64,000 nucleotides of DNA from Bacteroides nordii WAL 11050 = JCM 12987 (GTDB taxonomy: Bacteria > Bacteroidota > Bacteroidia > Bacteroidales > Bacteroidaceae): the NCBI GenBank assembly GCA_000613465.1, contig BAJA01000019.1, forward strand, positions 1 to 64,000, in the 5' to 3' direction. Below the pieces are notes generated by a model. That model was not told the DNA's origin. It ran no database searches and saw nothing but the letters and a program-made list of their open reading frames with translations. Positions 51,288 to 60,575 of the stretch are shown piece by piece (the first letter of the stretch is position 1; the number at the start of each line of letters is the position of its first letter). The translations under genes were made by a program, and so were the position numbers.

Positions 51288-52199
51288 TTATCTTGGGTAT
51301 ATACAATAGTGTCCGTCTGAAATTTGCTTTATACGGATAGGGGTTATCATTTCCATCCGCTTAAAAATATTGCCAAACTCTTCCTGTTTACTACGAAATG
51401 TATAACTATACTTCAATAATGAGTCATCAACCAGACTGATCGATATATTATATTTGCGTTCGAGTGTTTTTACAACATTACTAATAGAAGTATTAAAAAA
51501 GCTCAGATTACCTTCTTTCCAATCTGCACTATAGCCCTTTTCTTTGCTATTCACTATATTACAGTTTTGGCTTGTGACATCATATACGGCTGTTTTTCCT
51601 ACTACAAGGTCGGCTTCATATTTAGAGTTTCCGGTAAGTTTTAGTTTTACTTTTCCGGTTTCGAGTGACACCGATGCCACGTTCTCATCCGCATAGTCGT
51701 GTACATTGAAAGTTGTTCCCAAAACCTCTACTTGCAGATGATTGGTTGTTACAATAAAGGGGTGTTCCGGTTTTTTAGTTACATCAAAGAAACCTTCACC
51801 TTCTATATTCACCTGCCGTGTTTTGCCTTTAAATTGCTTTGGATACGAAAGCTTGCTACCAGCATTCAGCCAGACACGTGAACCATCAGGTAAAGCCACT
51901 ATGTACTTTTCACCATACGCAACTGTTATTTCGCGATACTCTTCAGAGATATCACCGGTGAAGTGAAATACGGAAAATACTCCTATCAGGAGAACTACGG
52001 CAGCAGCAATATTTAGTTTCCATCGACGTCTTATAACACGTTGACGTTCAATACGTACCAACACTTTCTCTAAACTACGATACAAAATAGAATCTTCGTC
52101 GGGACCAGGCTGAGTACTATCTACCAACTGATCAATACGTTCGATCGTTTTATCTATCGCGTCGTTCCACTTATCTATGTCGTCATTTTTATACTTCAT
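51288..52199 (-). CDS. FecR family anti-sigma factor of PUL-2
   Basis: 303 residues. Cytoplasmic N-terminus (about 1-60), one transmembrane helix (LNIAAAVVLLIGVFSVFHF, about 63-81), FecR domain (GEKYIVALPDGSRVWLNAGS; NIEGEGFFDVTKKPEHPF; VEVLGTTFNVHDY) and DUF4974-like C-terminus. Unlike most such genes it has no sigma gene next to it: upstream lies a 410-bp gene-free stretch and aspA. The ECF gene at 38545-39096, at the far end of the locus, is the best candidate partner. Confidence 0.93.
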   Translation of the reverse strand: MKYKNDDIDKWNDAIDKTIERIDQLVDSTQPGPDEDSILYRSLEKVLVRIERQRVIRRRWKLNIAAAVVLLIGVFSVFHFTGDISEEYREITVAYGEKYIVALPDGSRVWLNAGSKLSYPKQFKGKTRQVNIEGEGFFDVTKKPEHPFIVTTNHLQVEVLGTTFNVHDYADENVASVSLETGKVKLKLTGNSKYEADLVVGKTAVYDVTSQNCNIVNSKEKGYSADWKEGNLSFFNTSISNVVKTLERKYNISISLVDDSLLKYSYTFRSKQEEFGNIFKRMEMITPIRIKQISDGHYCIYPR

Positions 52200-52250
52200 G
52201 TCTTCGTTTTAAGTTGCTTTATATATAGAAGACAACGCCGCACCAAAAAG

Positions 52251-52264
52251 TATTAGACCAAAAA
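52251..52264 (-). promoter_or_regulatory. TTTTTGGTCTAATA element upstream of fecR-susCD of PUL-2
   Basis: A 14-base sequence identical to 4288-4301 lies 51 bp ahead of the fecR start, in the same orientation. Position and recurrence next to two sigma/fecR systems suggest an ECF-dependent or other PUL promoter element; unproven. Confidence 0.35.
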
Positions 52265-52403
52265 CAAAAAAATCTCTTTACCTTAAAAAAAGATAAAGAA
52301 GATCCCAACATAAACCATACGTTCTTTACACCTAAACATACATATATATAGCATGTGACATATCAACTTCTTACATCAGCAAACAGTACTACTCTATTAT
52401 AAA

Positions 52404-52486
52404 AACATCCGGATGTTCACATCAAGAACACCCGGATGTTTTATACAATAACATGGGGATGTTCTTTATAAGAACATCCCCATGTT
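52404..52486. repeat. Array C: four 23-bp-phased 14-bp palindromic units
   Basis: Units aacatccggatgtt (52404), aacacccggatgtt (52427), aacatggggatgtt (52450) and aacatccccatgtt (52473) are spaced exactly 23 bp. The first is a perfect palindrome, the second differs at one pair, and the third and fourth are exact reverse complements and form a strong hairpin. A short agtact palindrome at 52385-52390 falls in the same phase. This is the main content of the 410-bp gene-free region 52200-52609 between fecR and aspA. The last pair might also terminate aspA. Same phasing as arrays A and B with unrelated cores. Confidence 0.88.
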
Positions 52487-52609
52487 GTGTTTGCTAAACT
52501 CAGTTATCCCGCATCCCGGAAAGCTATGATATGCTTGCAAAGAAGCCTATGGAATACACATGGAATAACGTATTGTCTTTATCTGCTATTCAACCTCATC
52601 CATAAAGCC

Positions 52610-54043
52610 TTATTTATTCGGCTTTATATCCAGCTTCACCGGTTTAATCATATTCTCCGGTTTCAAAATAGTATCGAGATCTTTCTTAGAGAGAATATCA
52701 TGCTCCAACACCAGTTCATAGACACCCTTTCCGGTTTCAAGAGCCTCTTTGGCAATCTTCGTAGAGTTCTTGTAACCAATCACCGGATTGAGTGCAGTAA
52801 CCACACCGATACTGTCGTGCACATGACGACGGCAGGTTTCTTCGTTGGCCGTGATACCATCAATGCACAAAGTACGCAAAGTATCAAATCCATTCATCAA
52901 CAGATCGGCTGATTCAAAGCAACACTGTGCCATGACAGGCTCCATAGCATTCAGCTCCATTTGTGCAGCTTCACCACTCATGGCTACACAAAGATCATTA
53001 CCTATCACTTTATAAGCTACCTGATTCATTACTTCAGGAATCACCGGATTTACCTTACCCGGCATAATAGACGAACCGGGTTGCATGGCGGGAAGGTTAA
53101 TCTCACCCAATCCGCAACGCGGACCGGAAGCCAATAAACGCAGGTCATTACAAATCTTATTCATTTTGACGGCCACACGCCGCATTGCTGACGAATACCC
53201 TACCATAGAGGAAGTATCCGAAGTAGCCCCTACCAGATCATCGGCCAGTTTTATATTCAATCCGGTTATTTTCCGCAGGGCTTCAATGCATTTTTCCGCA
53301 TACCCGGGCTCAGCCGTTATGCCGGTTCCGATAGCAGTAGCTCCCATATTTACCGTCAGAAAGTCCTGAGCTGCAAAATCCAGATTTTTAATTTCATCCC
53401 GAAGAATACTTGCAAAACCATTGAAAGTCTGCCCTAAAGTCATCGGTACGGCATCTTCCAGCTGAGTACGTCCCATTTTAATGATATGTGCAAACTCTCC
53501 GGCTTTCTTCTGGAAAGCTTCAATAAGTTCATTAAAATGTTTCATTAGTTTGAGATGAGTATAATACAGACCAATATGGATAGCTGTAGGATAAGCATCA
53601 TTGGTAGATTGCGAACGGTTGACATGATCATTGGGCGAGCAATACTGATACTCTCCCCGCTTATGTCCCATCAACTCAAGAGCACGGTTGGCAATCACCT
53701 CATTGGCATTCATATTGGTAGTAGTACCGGCACCTCCCTGAATCATATCTACCGGAAACTGCTCGTGATGCTTACCTTCAAGAATTTCTTTACAGGCTTT
53801 CAGAATAACATCTGTTTGTTCTTTGGTCAGTAGATGAAGTTCATAGTTGGCAACCGCTGCTCCCATTTTAGTTATAGCAAGCGCATTTATGAACAAAGGA
53901 TATTCATTGAGATGAAATTTGCTGATCTGAAAATTCTCAATGCCTCTTAATGTCTGTACACCATACAAAGCACTCTCCGGTACTTCACGACTTCCTATCA
54001 AATCACTTTCAGTACGGGTTTCTTTTGATAAATTCTGTTCCAT
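52610..54043 (-). CDS. aspA: Aspartate ammonia-lyase
   Basis: 477 residues, normal for the fumarase/aspartase superfamily. N-terminal ESDLIGSREVPESALYGVQT, central GGAGTTTNMNANEV, GRTQLEDAVPMTLGQ, and the signature GSSIMPGKVNPVIPEV, whose flexible loop holds the catalytic serine. It converts aspartate to fumarate and ammonia; fumarate then serves anaerobic fumarate respiration. Divergent from the dcuB-ansB genes, which supply aspartate. Confidence 0.97.
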   Translation of the reverse strand: MEQNLSKETRTESDLIGSREVPESALYGVQTLRGIENFQISKFHLNEYPLFINALAITKMGAAVANYELHLLTKEQTDVILKACKEILEGKHHEQFPVDMIQGGAGTTTNMNANEVIANRALELMGHKRGEYQYCSPNDHVNRSQSTNDAYPTAIHIGLYYTHLKLMKHFNELIEAFQKKAGEFAHIIKMGRTQLEDAVPMTLGQTFNGFASILRDEIKNLDFAAQDFLTVNMGATAIGTGITAEPGYAEKCIEALRKITGLNIKLADDLVGATSDTSSMVGYSSAMRRVAVKMNKICNDLRLLASGPRCGLGEINLPAMQPGSSIMPGKVNPVIPEVMNQVAYKVIGNDLCVAMSGEAAQMELNAMEPVMAQCCFESADLLMNGFDTLRTLCIDGITANEETCRRHVHDSIGVVTALNPVIGYKNSTKIAKEALETGKGVYELVLEHDILSKKDLDTILKPENMIKPVKLDIKPNK

Positions 54044-54208
54044 AATATCTCTTTTTTAACAATGACGTTTTATGAGTTTCTGTTATAATAACCAAACCCG
54101 GCTCTTATTGTTTTAATAAATATGCGAAAACCATTCAACTTATTTTTTGTTGTTTTATCATATTAGCAGATTTCTGTTATCTTTACCCGACCTTAAAAAA
54201 AGAAAGAT
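54044..54208. promoter_or_regulatory. Divergent promoter region aspA / dcuB
   Basis: 165 AT-rich bases between divergent starts. TATCTTTA at 54178-54185 partly matches TAnnTTTG for dcuB, 24 bp ahead of its start, but a well-spaced -33 box is not evident. No operator could be recognised. Confidence 0.35.
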
Positions 54209-55518
54209 ATGATTTTACAATTGGCATTTGTACTAACAGCTATTATTATCGGAGCTCGCTTAGGCGGCATCGGATTGGGAGTAATGGGAGGTGTCGGATT
54301 AGCGATACTTACCTTCGTATTCGGTCTGCAACCGACTGCGCCTCCTATTGATGTGATGTTGATGATTGCCGCTGTTATTTCGGCAGCCTCCTGTATGCAA
54401 GCGGCCGGAGGGCTCGACTACATGGTAAAATTAGCCGAAAAGCTGCTACGCAAAAACCCTTCACATGTCACGATCCTCAGCCCGATTGTGACGTATCTGT
54501 TCACTTTCGTTGCAGGAACAGGACACGTAGCCTATTCGGTCCTGCCGGTTATTGCAGAGGTTGCCACTGAAACCAAGATACGCCCGGAAAGGCCGCTCGG
54601 TATAGCTGTTATTGCATCGCAACAGGCTATTACGGCAAGTCCTATTTCTGCTGCTACAGTTGCTCTGTTGGGACTATTGGCCGGATTTGATATCACTCTG
54701 TTTGATATTCTGAAAATAACAATCCCGGCTACAATCATAGGTGTACTGGTAGGCGCTTTTTTCTCCATGCGGTAGGTAAAGAACTGATAGACGATCCGGA
54801 ATATCAAAAGCGCGTTGCAGAAGGAATGATAAAAGAGCACAAAGTGAAGATCAAAGATGTGCAGAACAAACGCCATGCGCTGGTTTCGGTACTCATTTTC
54901 ATATTAGCTACCGTGTTTATTGTATTCTTCGGCTCATTTGAGGGAATGCGCCCTTCATTCCTTATCGACGGAGAAATCGTCACATTAGGCATGTCTTCCA
55001 TCATAGAGATTGTCATGCTATCAGCCGCCGCCCTTATTCTATTGTTTACTAAGACTGACGGCCTCAAAGCTACACAAGGTTCTGTTTTCCCGGCAGGAAT
55101 GCAAGCAGTAATCGCTATCTTCGGAATAGCATGGATGGGTGATACATTCCTCCAGGGGAATATGGGCGAACTAACCCAATCCATCGAAGGAGTTGTACGC
55201 GAAATGCCCTGGTTATTTGGTATCGCACTATTCGTCATGTCTATCCTGCTTTACAGCCAGGCTGCCACTGTACGTGCACTGATGCCACTGGGTATTGCAC
55301 TGGGTATCTCACCCTATATGCTGATAGCCATGTTCCCGGCAGTGAATGGATATTTCTTCATTCCGAATTACCCTACCGTAGTAGCAGCTATCAATTTTGA
55401 CCGTACGGGCACAACAAAAATAGGTAAATATGTGTTGAATCATTCCTTTATGATGCCCGGCATTGTATCTACGGTGGTAGCAATCGTACTGGGACTCTTA
55501 TTCATACAATTTTATTAA
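54209..55518 (+). CDS. dcuB: Anaerobic C4-dicarboxylate transporter, Dcu family (frameshifted)
   Basis: Restored length about 436 residues with about ten to twelve membrane helices ([87 protein letters not shown]). Family motifs of DcuA/DcuB are clear; the letter is a guess. It exchanges aspartate or fumarate for succinate. The frame breaks at about 54770-54772: ctccatgcggtaggt probably lost a G from cgggtaggt, restoring [17 protein letters not shown]. One added base makes the span 1311 nt. A real break would remove half the transporter. Confidence 0.92.
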
Positions 55519-55554
55519 ACCGAAAATATTATTAACCTAAACAACCATTTAGTC

Positions 55555-56616
55555 ATGAAAGAATTAAAAAAACTGAGTTTGATAGTAGTCTCGTTACTAT
55601 TCTCCGTCACCCTGGCTTTTGCTGCGGGAAAACCTAATATCCATATTCTTGCTACGGGCGGAACCATTGCCGGAACAGGTACATCGGCCACTTCAACTAA
55701 CTACACTGCCGGGCAAGTAGCGATCAGCACGCTGCTGGATGCAGTACCCGGATTGAACGACATAGCTAATGTAACCGGTGAACAGATTGTAAAAATCGGT
55801 TCGCAGGATATGAACGATGCGGTGTGGTTAACACTTGCAAAAAAGATAAACGAATTGCTGAGACGTCCGGATATAGACGGTATCGTCATCACCCACGGAA
55901 CGGACACTATGGAGGAAACGGCCTATTTCCTTAACCTGACGGTGAAAAGCTTTAAACCCGTTGTACTGGTAGGCGCCATGCGTCCTTCCACTGCATTGAG
56001 TGCCGATGGTCCGTTGAATATATACAATGCCGTAGTTACTGCCGGTGCCAAAGAATCAAGTGGCAAGGGAGTATTGGTTGCAATGAACGGCCTTATCCTC
56101 GGAGCAGAAAGTGTACAAAAGATGAACACCATTGATGTACAGACTTTTCAGGCTCCTAACTCTGGTGCGTTGGGATACATCTTCAATGGAAAGGTATTCT
56201 ACAATCAGTCACCTCTGAAAAAACATACAATGCAGTCCGTTTTTGATGTGACTTACCTGGAATCACTCCCCAAAGTAGGCATCGTTTATAGCTATTCAAA
56301 TATCGAAGCTGATATGGTGGCTCCTTTACTGAGCAACGGATACAAAGGTATTATTCATGCCGGCGTAGGCAACGGAAATATCCACAAGAATATCTTCCCG
56401 ATACTGACAGAAGCCCGCAAAAAGGGAATTCTGGTAGTCCGCTCTTCCAGAGTACCTACCGGCCCGACTACTCTGGACGCAGAGGTAGATGATGCCCAAT
56501 ATCAATTTGTTGCTTCTCAGGAGCTGAATCCGCAGAAAGCACGTGTGTTGTTAATGCTTGCATTGACAAAAACGAACGACTGGAAACAGATTCAGAAATA
56601 CTTTAATGAATACTAA
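55555..56616 (+). CDS. ansB: Periplasmic type II L-asparaginase
   Basis: 353 residues. Signal peptide MKELKKLSLIVVSLLFSVTLAFA marks the type II, exported enzyme. Active-site motifs are ILATGGTIAGTG (first threonine) and IVITHGTDTMEETA (second Thr-Asp), with VGAMRPSTALSADGPLN. It hydrolyses asparagine to aspartate and ammonia in the periplasm, feeding the transporter 36 bp upstream and the aspartase across the divergent promoter. Confidence 0.95.
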   Translation: MKELKKLSLIVVSLLFSVTLAFAAGKPNIHILATGGTIAGTGTSATSTNYTAGQVAISTLLDAVPGLNDIANVTGEQIVKIGSQDMNDAVWLTLAKKINELLRRPDIDGIVITHGTDTMEETAYFLNLTVKSFKPVVLVGAMRPSTALSADGPLNIYNAVVTAGAKESSGKGVLVAMNGLILGAESVQKMNTIDVQTFQAPNSGALGYIFNGKVFYNQSPLKKHTMQSVFDVTYLESLPKVGIVYSYSNIEADMVAPLLSNGYKGIIHAGVGNGNIHKNIFPILTEARKKGILVVRSSRVPTGPTTLDAEVDDAQYQFVASQELNPQKARVLLMLALTKTNDWKQIQKYFNEY

Positions 56617-56631
56617 AAAATGAGTGATTAA

Positions 56632-56692
56632 TGATTAGTGATAAGCGGCTACGCTTTTACGCCGCATGGCACCAATCACTTATCACTAATCA
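56632..56692. repeat. Inverted repeat between ansB and the porin gene
   Basis: Arms tgattagtgataag (56632-56645) and cttatcactaatca (56679-56692) are perfectly complementary, and a gcggc/gccgc stem (56645-56649, 56661-56665) lies inside. No U-tract. It may process or partly terminate the dcuB-ansB message. Confidence 0.7.
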
Positions 56693-56718
56693 CTAACCGC
56701 TAACTCACCGATCCGATT

Positions 56719-57906
56719 ATGAAAAAAATAATGTTTATACTGCTCATCATGGGTAGTATCCAGGGGATATATGCCCAAAAGACAGAGAAGAGTAAGAAAT
56801 TTATGGTTGATAAAACACTATTCGAAGAACTGACGGATGTCAAAAAGAAATCGGATAAGTTCAACCTCTATCTCAATATGCAGGGAAGCTTCGACGCGAA
56901 CTTCCGGGACGGATTTGAAGAAGGTGCTTTCAAAATGCGCCAGCTCCGTATCGAGATGAAGGGAAATATCAATGACTGGCTTTCGTATCGCTATCGCCAG
57001 CGACTGAACCGCTCCAACGAAGGAGGTGGTATGATTGACAATATACCTACCTCAATAGACTACGCTGGAATAGGTATCAAGCTGAATGATCAGTTTAATC
57101 TCTTTGCCGGTAAGCAATGTGCTGCTTATGGGGGTATTGAATTCGACTTGAATCCGATAGACATCTACGAGTACAGTGACATGATTGAAAACATGAGTAA
57201 CTTCATGACCGGATTGAACATCGGTTATAATCTTACTTCGACCCAACAACTCAATCTGCAGATATTGAACAGCCGCAACGGTTCATTCGACAGTACCTAT
57301 GGTATCACAGAAAATGAAGAGGGGCAACGGCCTGATCTACGCTCCGGTAAATTACCACTGGTGTACACATTGAACTGGAATGGTAATTTCAATGATGTAT
57401 TCAAGACCCGCTGGTCGGCCTCCGTCCTGAGTGAAGCTAAAAGTAAGAATATGTATTATTATGCATTGGGTAATGAACTGAACCTGGATAAGTTCAATAT
57501 GTTCCTCGACTTTATGTATTCTCACGAAGATATAGACCGGAATGGAACAATCACCGGTATAGTAGGACGTCCGGACGGTCATAATGCTTTTGATGCCGGA
57601 TACCTTTCTGTTGTAACCAAGCTGAACTATCGATTCTGCCCCAAATGGAATGCGTTTGTAAAAGGTATGTACGAAACAGCCTCTGTCACCAAAAGTACGG
57701 AAGGAATAGCCAGAGGTAATTATCGCACTTCCTGGGGCTACCTCACCGGTATAGAGTATTATCCGATGAAAACCAATCTGCACTTCTTCCTCACCTATGT
57801 GGGACGAACCTATAATTTCACTTCCCGTGCCAAAGTATTGGGACAAGAAGATTACAGTACCAACCGTGTATCCGTAGGATTTATCTGGCAGATGCCGGTA
57901 TTTTGA
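56719..57906 (+). CDS. Porin of the phosphate-selective (O/P)-like family
   Basis: 395 residues. Signal peptide MKKIMFILLIMGSIQGIYAQ, then amphipathic barrel strands (NLYLNMQGSFDANF, GAFKMRQLRIEMKGNINDWL, YRYRQRLN, FNLFAGKQCAAYGG) to an aromatic C-terminal strand (RVSVGFIWQMPVF). The name phosphate-selective is historical. Downstream of ansB, it may admit asparagine, aspartate or small anions. Confidence 0.83.
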   Translation: MKKIMFILLIMGSIQGIYAQKTEKSKKFMVDKTLFEELTDVKKKSDKFNLYLNMQGSFDANFRDGFEEGAFKMRQLRIEMKGNINDWLSYRYRQRLNRSNEGGGMIDNIPTSIDYAGIGIKLNDQFNLFAGKQCAAYGGIEFDLNPIDIYEYSDMIENMSNFMTGLNIGYNLTSTQQLNLQILNSRNGSFDSTYGITENEEGQRPDLRSGKLPLVYTLNWNGNFNDVFKTRWSASVLSEAKSKNMYYYALGNELNLDKFNMFLDFMYSHEDIDRNGTITGIVGRPDGHNAFDAGYLSVVTKLNYRFCPKWNAFVKGMYETASVTKSTEGIARGNYRTSWGYLTGIEYYPMKTNLHFFLTYVGRTYNFTSRAKVLGQEDYSTNRVSVGFIWQMPVF

Positions 57907-57924
57907 TATATTATAATTAATAAG

Positions 57925-57962
57925 AAAAATGCCCGATAGCTTATCACTATCGGGCATTTCTT
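57925..57962. terminator. Bidirectional terminator after the porin
   Basis: Perfect stem gaaaaatgcccgatag with ctatcgggcatttc around a cttatca loop, flanked by A and T runs, between two convergent genes. Confidence 0.85.
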
Positions 57963-57984
57963 ATTTGTATCAGTCTGCTTTCAA

Positions 57985-58206
57985 TCAATATTCCTCTTCA
58001 TTAAAAAAGAAATCTTCCTTACTTGGATAATCCGGCCAAATATCTTCTATACTCTCATAGATTTCGCCCTCATCTTCCATTTCTTGCAGATTTTCTATCA
58101 CTTCAAGAGGAGCTCCCGAACGCATGGCATAATCAATTAGTTCATCCTTAGTTGCCGGCCAAGGAGCATCTTCCAGTTTTGATGCTAATTCCAATGTCCA
58201 ATACAT
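57985..58206 (-). CDS. DUF2795 domain protein
   Basis: 73 residues, very acidic. MYWTLELASKLEDAPWPATKDELIDYAMRSGAP fits the DUF2795 fold (WPATKDELIDYA-R-GAP---IENL). Function unknown. No signal peptide; cytosolic. A short but conserved single-domain gene with the terminator behind it. Confidence 0.85.
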   Translation of the reverse strand: MYWTLELASKLEDAPWPATKDELIDYAMRSGAPLEVIENLQEMEDEGEIYESIEDIWPDYPSKEDFFFNEEEY

Positions 58207-58278
58207 AAGCTATAAGTATTTAAATTGTGAATATTAATCTTAGATTCTCATTTTTCGGCAAAAGTATAACAAAATATT

Positions 58279-58842
58279 TCACTTGCAACTATTATTCCAA
58301 AATATTTCTTCTTTTCCTTCGTTAAAATTGATTTTTCGTGATAAAACGAAGAAATAATCTGATAATCTGTTTACATAAGCCAACAAATCAGAAGAAATTG
58401 TACAGGTTTCGGATAAAGCAAGTATCCGACGCTCTGCACGACGGCAAACCGTACGGCAAATATGAGCAACAGCAGCACCAGTAGCACCTCCTGGCAACAC
58501 AAAGGAGTGTAGAGGGGGAAGAATTTCGTCTGCAGCATCTATCTCATGTTCAATCTGCTCCACATCGTCAGGAATGATGATACTAACTCTATTTAGTTGA
58601 ACTTTTTCCTGATCGGTAGCCAAATGAGAACCGACAGCAAACAATTTATTTTGAACTTTCTGCAGAAACGTCCTGTCACGTTCATCATTCAAGTACGTTA
58701 TCAACAATCCAATATTTGAATTCAATTCGTCTATTGTGCCATAAGCTTCCAGACGGATATGAGTCTTCGGGACACGTGTGCCACCAATCAATCCGGTAGT
58801 ACCCAGATCACCGGTCTTTGTATATACAAGGCTCTTTTTCAT
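58279..58842 (-). CDS. ATP:cob(I)alamin adenosyltransferase, PduO type
   Basis: 187 residues. [20 protein letters not shown] at the N-terminus is the ATP-binding motif, and [11 protein letters not shown] and [14 protein letters not shown] are the conserved C-terminal helices. It transfers adenosyl from ATP to cob(I)alamin to make the coenzyme for B12-dependent mutases such as methylmalonyl-CoA mutase, central to propionate formation in Bacteroides. Confidence 0.95.
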   Translation of the reverse strand: MKKSLVYTKTGDLGTTGLIGGTRVPKTHIRLEAYGTIDELNSNIGLLITYLNDERDRTFLQKVQNKLFAVGSHLATDQEKVQLNRVSIIIPDDVEQIEHEIDAADEILPPLHSFVLPGGATGAAVAHICRTVCRRAERRILALSETCTISSDLLAYVNRLSDYFFVLSRKINFNEGKEEIFWNNSCK

Positions 58843-58892
58843 AATCTTTATTTTATGAGTGATTCTTTTCTATGGTTAACACACAAAGATAA

Positions 58893-59522
58893 TCAGAAGT
58901 TGACTATATAGTGCTGTTTTATCTTTGTTTTATCAAAGAAAAGAATTCCCACGTCATAAAGATCAAATGTAATGCCTACTTTATCATCGGTTTTCAAGCG
59001 TTTCCAAAGCTGTTTCATCGCTCCGGAATAATGTATGCCACCGATAACAAAAACACTTTGCTGCGTAGAACGGGCCGCACAGATGCGAAATACCTCTTCT
59101 ACAAAAGATGGATCCTTCGCCTTATGAATATAGAGGAGATCAACCGGCACACCTGCCTCCAGAAATAACTCGGAAAGCTCCGAAGCAAATGTATAATCGA
59201 CCGTTGCTTTTCCGGATTGCAGATAGAGCGAGGAGGAGGAAGGTACGCCTGCGTCTACAATAGTATCGGGCTGTACTCTGTTGACCAAGCGGAACAGCAG
59301 CCGCTTCACTTTCCGGGATTCACTTTTCCAACCCTTACCGTGATTCCGTTTCTGTTTCTCCTCTTCCGCTTCCAGTTCTTTATAAGCATAGTAAGGTGTT
59401 TTCTCGTAAATGAGGCAAGTAATCAGCTCAAAAGCAAAGGGGGAATGTACTCCGTATCCGCAACGATGGCGAATGCGGGAAAGCCAGATAAAAGGACGTT
59501 TCAAAGTCAGTATAAGATTCAT
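58893..59522 (-). CDS. Class I SAM-dependent methyltransferase-like protein
   Basis: 209 residues. GYGVHSPFAFELITCLIYEK is the distinctive start of a Bacteroidetes family annotated as SAM-dependent methyltransferase; a Rossmann-like order follows (QPDTIVDAGVPSSSSLYL; VDLLYIHKAKD; SVFVIGGIHYSGAMKQLW). The glycine-rich SAM motif is degenerate (DAGVPSSSS in place of D-G-G-G), so enzymatic activity is doubtful. The IS ends 43 bp upstream of its start and may have separated it from its promoter. Confidence 0.65.
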   Translation of the reverse strand: MNLILTLKRPFIWLSRIRHRCGYGVHSPFAFELITCLIYEKTPYYAYKELEAEEEKQKRNHGKGWKSESRKVKRLLFRLVNRVQPDTIVDAGVPSSSSLYLQSGKATVDYTFASELSELFLEAGVPVDLLYIHKAKDPSFVEEVFRICAARSTQQSVFVIGGIHYSGAMKQLWKRLKTDDKVGITFDLYDVGILFFDKTKIKQHYIVNF

Positions 59523-59609
59523 CGTTTGCTATATTGGAATTTTCATGCAAAGATATAGTTTTTTCGGCTCAGTTGTAATTCTTGGGGGATTAAGTTTTGT
59601 CAAGTCCCC

Positions 59610-60535
59610 TCATGCATATACCTTTGCTAGCCTAAAAAGGAAGAAGCTCATATCCACTACTCCTCTAAATGATGCCCTAAATGCTTTGATTTTAGCATTA
59701 AATGCTTCCGCTGCTGCATTTGTACTCCTGTTCACAAAGAAGTTCAAAATCCTTTCATAATGGTTCTCAATAGAGTTTGCCACTGTTGTGAATGTATCGT
59801 ATCCATATTCTTCAATCTTATTATACCATAGTGCCAGCTTTGCTCTTGCTACATCCTTGTCATAGTTTGTGGAAAAGATCTTTCCCAACTCCAATGAGTA
59901 GTCTTAATATCTTCAAACTGCTTGAAAAGTAATTCTGCCCTGATTTTCTGGCTCTTGGTCCATTTATCAGGTGATTTAAATAATAAATATCTGCTTCTGG
60001 CTAATAATTGCCTGAGTGTATCTCCGTTTTCGAGTTCTTCTGCTTTATGTACTTCCCCCTTCTCTTTTGCCGCTTTCATGGCTTTATTCTCCTCTTTTAT
60101 CACTTGCCATCTATATGTAATACGCAACTCTTGTACCGCTTCGTATACAAGTTTTTGTACATGAAACCTATCAATCACCTGCATGGCACGTGGAAAGCAC
60201 GTTTTCGCAATCTTTTGCATGCTCCCTGCCATATCCAGTGTAATTTCTTTGACTTGATTACGCAGCTCCTGTGGCATCTTTGTAAGTACCGCAATGATAT
60301 CATCGGCTTTAGTGCCCTGAATTACAGCTATAATAGAACCTTTCCTACCTCGCTTATCTCTATTTATTAAGATGGTATAAAGATCTCCCTTGCTCAAAGC
60401 CGTTTCGTCAATACATAGGCGATAACCCATATTCTTTGGATAAAGGATATACTCTTGGGCATGTGCTCTCTGATCCCAATTCTGGAAGTCACTCAGGTGA
60501 TCTTTATATTGGCTTTGAAGCTGTTTGCCATCCAT
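59610..60535 (-). CDS. ISAon1/ISL3-type DDE transposase (frameshifted)
   Basis: Restored length about 308 residues. DDE_Tnp_ISL3 features: CIDETALSKGDLYTIL (first Asp), EITLDMAGSMQKIAKTCFP (second Asp), IDRFHVQKLV, and C-terminal ERILNFFVNRSTNAAAEAFN (Glu), KIKAFRASFRG. The frame breaks at about 59892-59896: tcattggagttggg probably lost one base, H-L-E-L-G being expected. One added base makes the span divisible by three. The reading frame is open upstream to near 60590, so the protein may normally be made as a fusion with the preceding ORF. Confidence 0.88.
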
Positions 60536-60575
60536 ACAGTAATGCTCTGCTACACTTTGGCAGCTAACGGCGTGA

